This document shows, piece by piece, positions 60,927 to 64,000 of a stretch of 64,000 nucleotides of DNA (position 1 is the stretch's first letter; every line of letters starts with the position of its first letter). The DNA lies in assembly GCA_038239345.1 (NCBI GenBank), contig JBBSEX010000022.1, forward strand, positions 11,447 through 75,446. Direction: 5' to 3'. Origin of the DNA: JBBSEX01 sp038239345. Its GTDB lineage: Bacteria; Acidobacteriota; Terriglobia; Bryobacterales; Bryobacteraceae. The position numbers were made by a program, and so were the translations under genes. The notes beneath the pieces were generated by a model that saw only the letters and a program-made list of their open reading frames with translations, did not search any database and was not told where the DNA came from.

Positions 60927-62396
60927 ATGGAGACGCGGCGGCGCTGGTGGCCGTACATTCCTATGCAGTCGTTCACGAGATTGTCCACTACATTGTTACG
61001 CCGGGCGATTATCTGGGGTGGCTATGTTCTGGTTGTGTCATTGCTTGGCCTTGCCGCCTTCGACGCCCGGCAACTGCAGGAAACGGGAGACGCCGACGAG
61101 GCCAATGCCCTCCGCCAATACGCCGATAAGGACAGGGTGCTGGGCAGGATTCAACGCGGTCTGTCTAACGGAACGAACATCGCCCGGGACTATTTGATAA
61201 GCCCTTGGCCGAGCCGCTTGACGACCTATCACACGGCGCGAGGGCGGATTGTAGCCGACCTGAAGGACAGTATCGGCGTCATTGAACGCATGCCCGAATG
61301 GAAAGACGAAGCCTCCGATCTGAAGGACGAGCTAAGCGATTATGTCGACGCCCTGGAAGCCGTGGAAGCGTGGACCGACACCACGCGGGCGCAACATGGC
61401 CACCACTTGATTCAGGAGTTGAACGACCGCCGCAACTCCTCAGCGGCCGCGCTTGACTTCCTAACCGACATCGCCCAAAAACAGCGTGACGACGCATTGG
61501 GGAAAATCAGCGCCGCGCGGACCGCGAAACGGCAAGGCTTATTCACGCTGCTCATTTCCTGCGTGCTTCTGGCGTCGGCGATCAGCGGTTTTAATTTCCT
61601 GGATCATTTACGCCTGCAGCGTGAGAGCCGCGGTAAACTCGACGAAATCGACGCCACGAAGCGCGACTTGAAGAAGCTGTCGGGACGTCTCTTGCACATT
61701 CAGGAAGCGGAACGCCGCAGCCTTTCGCGGGAACTCCACGACGGGATTGGACAGACGCTAACGGCGCTTCGAATCGAAATTTCTCGTGCCCAGAGCGACC
61801 CGCAAATCAAGACGGAAGAAAGCCGCGAGCGTTTGCGCCGGGCCCATGGGCTGGCCGAGGAAGCTGTGCGGACCATTCGCGACATCTCCTTGCTGCTGCG
61901 GCCGACACTGCTGGACGATCTGGGCCTGGAGCCGGCTCTGCGCTGGCACGCCGACGAATTCTCGCGGCGGACGGGAATTGCCTGCGAGTTCACGGTACAG
62001 AATGTCGAGGATCTTCCCGACGATTGGAAGACGTGCGTCTATCGAGTTGTTCAGGAAGCGCTGCACAATTGCGAAAAACACGCCTCGCCAACACGGGTTC
62101 ATATCGATCTGCAGCGGCATGGCGACGTCTTGACAACACGCATCCAGGACAATGGACGGGGCTTTGTGGCGAAGACGAACGGCACTCCCGATCGTGGCGG
62201 TGGATTGGGCATTCTGGGCATGCAGGAACGCGCCGCGATGCTGGGGGGCACGCTCGATCTGGAAACTTCGCCGGGCCACGGAACGTTGATTATCCTGCAA
62301 CTCCCGCTTACCTCATTCAATGCGCCGCAGGCCTACGAGTCCGATCTTTCGGAGTATCTGAAGGAAGCCGATCGCAGCTTGGAGACACGATCGTAA
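60927..62396 (+). CDS. NarL-type sensor histidine kinase
   Basis: The 489-residue protein has two transmembrane helices (about residues 24-45 and 205-225) enclosing a helical extracytoplasmic region of ~155 residues resembling CHASE3-like four-helix sensors. Next come a HisKA_3 dimerisation domain with H271 in SRELHDGIGQTLTALRIE and a HATPase domain (EALHNCEKHAS, DNGRGF, GGGLGILGMQERAAMLGG). It phosphorylates the response regulator encoded directly downstream, whose GTG follows its stop codon with no gap. The signal sensed is unknown. It is divergent from the metal exporter, so a metal signal is possible but only a guess. Confidence 0.92.
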   Translation: METRRRWWPYIPMQSFTRLSTTLLRRAIIWGGYVLVVSLLGLAAFDARQLQETGDADEANALRQYADKDRVLGRIQRGLSNGTNIARDYLISPWPSRLTTYHTARGRIVADLKDSIGVIERMPEWKDEASDLKDELSDYVDALEAVEAWTDTTRAQHGHHLIQELNDRRNSSAAALDFLTDIAQKQRDDALGKISAARTAKRQGLFTLLISCVLLASAISGFNFLDHLRLQRESRGKLDEIDATKRDLKKLSGRLLHIQEAERRSLSRELHDGIGQTLTALRIEISRAQSDPQIKTEESRERLRRAHGLAEEAVRTIRDISLLLRPTLLDDLGLEPALRWHADEFSRRTGIACEFTVQNVEDLPDDWKTCVYRVVQEALHNCEKHASPTRVHIDLQRHGDVLTTRIQDNGRGFVAKTNGTPDRGGGLGILGMQERAAMLGGTLDLETSPGHGTLIILQLPLTSFNAPQAYESDLSEYLKEADRSLETRS

Positions 62397-63050
62397 GTGA
62401 GCCAACCGATTCGAGTTCTGCTTGTGGACGATCACACGATTCTGCGTCAGGGAGTGCGGCGCATTCTGGAGAGCGACCCCTCGTTGCTTGTCGTCGCCGA
62501 GGCCGCCTCGGGCTTACAGGCAATGGAACTTGTGACGCAGCATAAGCCGGATGTCGTGATCATGGACATCGGCATGAAAGACCTTAACGGCATCGAAGCG
62601 ACAGCGCAAATTCTACGGCGTTTTCCGAAAACAGCCGTGCTGGTTCTCAGCATGTATAGCGATGAGCGGTACGTGGTTCGCGCCGTGAAAGCGGGGGCTC
62701 GCGGTTACCTTGTAAAAGATTCGGTGGAGGAGGAACTCTTGCTGGGGATTCACGCCGTCCATACCGGGCAATCCTTCTTCAGTCCCTCGATTTCAAAAAC
62801 GCTCCTGGATGGATATACCCGCGAACTGCGCGACCCAAGCGTGGAAGACCGCTACGATCTTTTGACGGAGCGCGAGCGGCAGGTTTATCAGATGCTGGCC
62901 GAAGGGCAGAGTAACAAAGATGTCGCAAACATACTTACGCTCAGCTTGCATACTGTGGAGACGCATCGCGTGCGCATTATGGAAAAACTGAACGTGCACA
63001 GCGCCGCGGAACTGGTTCTAAGCGCGGTTCGCCGGGGTCTGGTGCACTAG
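62397..63050 (+). CDS. NarL/FixJ-family response regulator
   Basis: The 217-residue protein has a receiver domain with D11-D12 and phospho-acceptor D57 (VIMDIGMKDLNG) and a lysine in GYLVKDS. A C-terminal LuxR-type helix-turn-helix follows: LTEREREVYQ-like segment (LTERERQVYQMLAEGQSNKDVANILTLSLHTVETHRVRIMEKL, landmark). It is the partner of the upstream kinase and binds DNA when phosphorylated. The GTG start abuts the kinase stop. Its TAG stop shares CTAG (63047-63050) with the stop of the convergent citramalate synthase gene. Confidence 0.95.
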   Translation: MSQPIRVLLVDDHTILRQGVRRILESDPSLLVVAEAASGLQAMELVTQHKPDVVIMDIGMKDLNGIEATAQILRRFPKTAVLVLSMYSDERYVVRAVKAGARGYLVKDSVEEELLLGIHAVHTGQSFFSPSISKTLLDGYTRELRDPSVEDRYDLLTERERQVYQMLAEGQSNKDVANILTLSLHTVETHRVRIMEKLNVHSAAELVLSAVRRGLVH

Positions 63051-64000
63051 ACTCCCCAACAGTAATCTTCGACGGCTTTTGCGATGGACTCGTCTTGCTC
63101 AGTCAGACGCATCAGCTCCAGCCGAAGAGCGTCCACCAGGGCCAGCCAGCTTGCTTCGATCACGTTATCGGATACGCCAACGGTAGCCCAACTCCGCCGA
63201 TGATCGGACCACTCGACCAGCACACGTACCTTGGCGGCGGTTCCCTTCTTTGGCTCCAGCACGCGAACCTTATAGTCGGTCAGCCGGACCTCGGCGATGG
63301 CGGGATAGAGCGGAGCAAGGCACTGGCGCAAGCAAAGATCGAGTGCGTTCATCGGGCCATGACCACTGGCGGTTGCCGAGTGCACGCCCTCTTGCGACTT
63401 CAAAGTAACGGTGGCCGTGGTGTTCGTTTCGAACCCGCCGGCGGAGCGTGTGGTTACTTCGTAGCTGGCAACTTCAAACAACTGCGTTCCCGGATGAAGC
63501 GCTTCACGGACCAGGAGTTCGAACGTGCCTTCGGCCGCCTCCAGTTCGTATCCTTCGTATTCCATCTGCTTGATACGATCGAGCAATTCCCGCCGCGCGG
63601 TATCGGCCAAACGATCGGCCAGGCCATGCTGCTTCAGCTTGTACAGTACGTTACCGCGGCCGGAAAGGTCGCTCAGCAGGACGCGCTGGCGATTTCCAAC
63701 GGTCTCCGGCTGCACATGCTCGTATGTCGCCGAATCCTTCAGCACGGCGCTGACATGAACGCCGCCTTTGTGAGCGAAAGCGCTGCGGCCGACGAATGCC
63801 TGATCGTTGCGCAACGGCAGATTCGCCAACTCGGCGATGTAGCGGGCCACCGAACTGAGATTCTGCAAACGATCGCGGCCGATGGTAGTATGCCCTAGCT
63901 TCAGTTCGAGATTGGCGATGATGGAACAGAGATTGGCATTCCCGCAGCGTTCGCCATAGCCATTCATACAGCCTTGTACATGCGTGAATCCGGCTTCCAC
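63047..64000 (-). CDS. cimA: Citramalate synthase, C-terminal part (5' end outside window)
   Basis: The frame runs off the window at 64000, so the 5' end is missing. The visible 317 residues show the end of the TIM barrel (GCMNGYGERCGNANLCSIIANLELKLG), the linker region (RSAFAHKGGVHVSAVLKDSATYEHV, GNRQRVLLSDLSGRGNVLYKL) and a C-terminal LeuA-type regulatory domain (ATVTLKSQEGVHSATASGHGPMNALDLCLRQCL). The GYGERCGNANL and FAHKGGVHV motifs fit CimA-type (R)-citramalate synthase better than LeuA, which normally has GIGERAGNASL and another linker. The enzyme condenses pyruvate and acetyl-CoA for isoleucine synthesis. The C-terminal domain usually binds isoleucine as feedback inhibitor. Confidence 0.88.
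   Translation of the reverse strand: MEAGFTHVQGCMNGYGERCGNANLCSIIANLELKLGHTTIGRDRLQNLSSVARYIAELANLPLRNDQAFVGRSAFAHKGGVHVSAVLKDSATYEHVQPETVGNRQRVLLSDLSGRGNVLYKLKQHGLADRLADTARRELLDRIKQMEYEGYELEAAEGTFELLVREALHPGTQLFEVASYEVTTRSAGGFETNTTATVTLKSQEGVHSATASGHGPMNALDLCLRQCLAPLYPAIAEVRLTDYKVRVLEPKKGTAAKVRVLVEWSDHRRSWATVGVSDNVIEASWLALVDALRLELMRLTEQDESIAKAVEDYCWGV

Noticed and set aside
63095..63898. 267-residue plus-strand frame
   Set aside because: It lies entirely opposite the citramalate synthase gene and has no recognisable motifs.

Overview
The window looks like chromosome of a motile, Gram-negative acidobacterium, probably near the Solibacter/Bryobacter group (Acidobacteriota). This is inferred from gene content, not from a marker gene. 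The clues are an Oar-like carboxypeptidase-regulatory/TonB-dependent receptor paired with a regulator of a type common in Acidobacteria, an ASPIC/UnbV FG-GAP protein, a PEP-CTERM protein, secreted glycosidases, and a flagellum with L- and P-ring genes. No rRNA, tRNA, CRISPR array or transposase was seen.

Layout. 1-1778: end of a chemotaxis-type operon (CheA-like kinase, CheY, CheX-like protein). 1808-3100: an SCO1-like protein and a thioredoxin-like membrane partner. 3137-5656 (minus): single-domain Clp-type AAA+ ATPase, wecB, infA. 5657-9306: a gene-poor, decayed stretch with a broken beta-propeller pseudogene and an orphan SEC-C-motif gene that may be accessory or defence-related. 9325-10578: secreted zinc-dependent phospholipase C-like protein. 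10670-14331: a four-gene extracytoplasmic sigma factor operon (sigma, zinc anti-sigma with HEAT repeats, DUF4097-like exported protein, double-PDZ protein).

14335-31177 is a large flagellar locus made of two divergent operons. The minus operon runs fliK, flgD, flgE, fliN, fliO, fliP, fliQ, fliR, flhB, flhA, flhF, fliA, a long FliN paralogue and a DUF2802-like gene, and supplies the export gate, the hook and the flagellar sigma factor. The plus operon runs flgF, flgG, flgA, flgH, flgI, short flgJ, flaG, fliS, and supplies the distal rod, L/P rings and filament chaperone. fliF/G/H/I/M, flgB/C, fliC/D and mot genes are not here and must lie elsewhere.

31195-49733 is a scavenging and surface region: GH36 alpha-galactosidase, di-haem oxidoreductase, Sel1/FG-GAP/TPR proteins, the large outer-membrane receptor and its divergent regulator, a secreted nuclease, a PEP-CTERM protein and a GH5-like glycosidase. 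49897-64000 is mostly housekeeping: a 23S pseudouridine synthase with a strongly repetitive basic tail, histone-deacetylase-like hydrolase, OsmC protein, small hypothetical proteins, CpaE/TadZ-like ATPase, DedA protein, Slt-type transglycosylase, GAF protein, cation efflux pump, NarL-type two-component pair and the 3' part of a citramalate synthase gene.

I found no single convincing undescribed system. The best candidates for a second look are the SEC-C orphan in the decayed island, the sigma/HEAT anti-sigma/DUF4097/PDZ operon, the CheA-like kinase lacking a CheW-type domain, FlgH without a lipobox, and the repeat-extended pseudouridine synthase.
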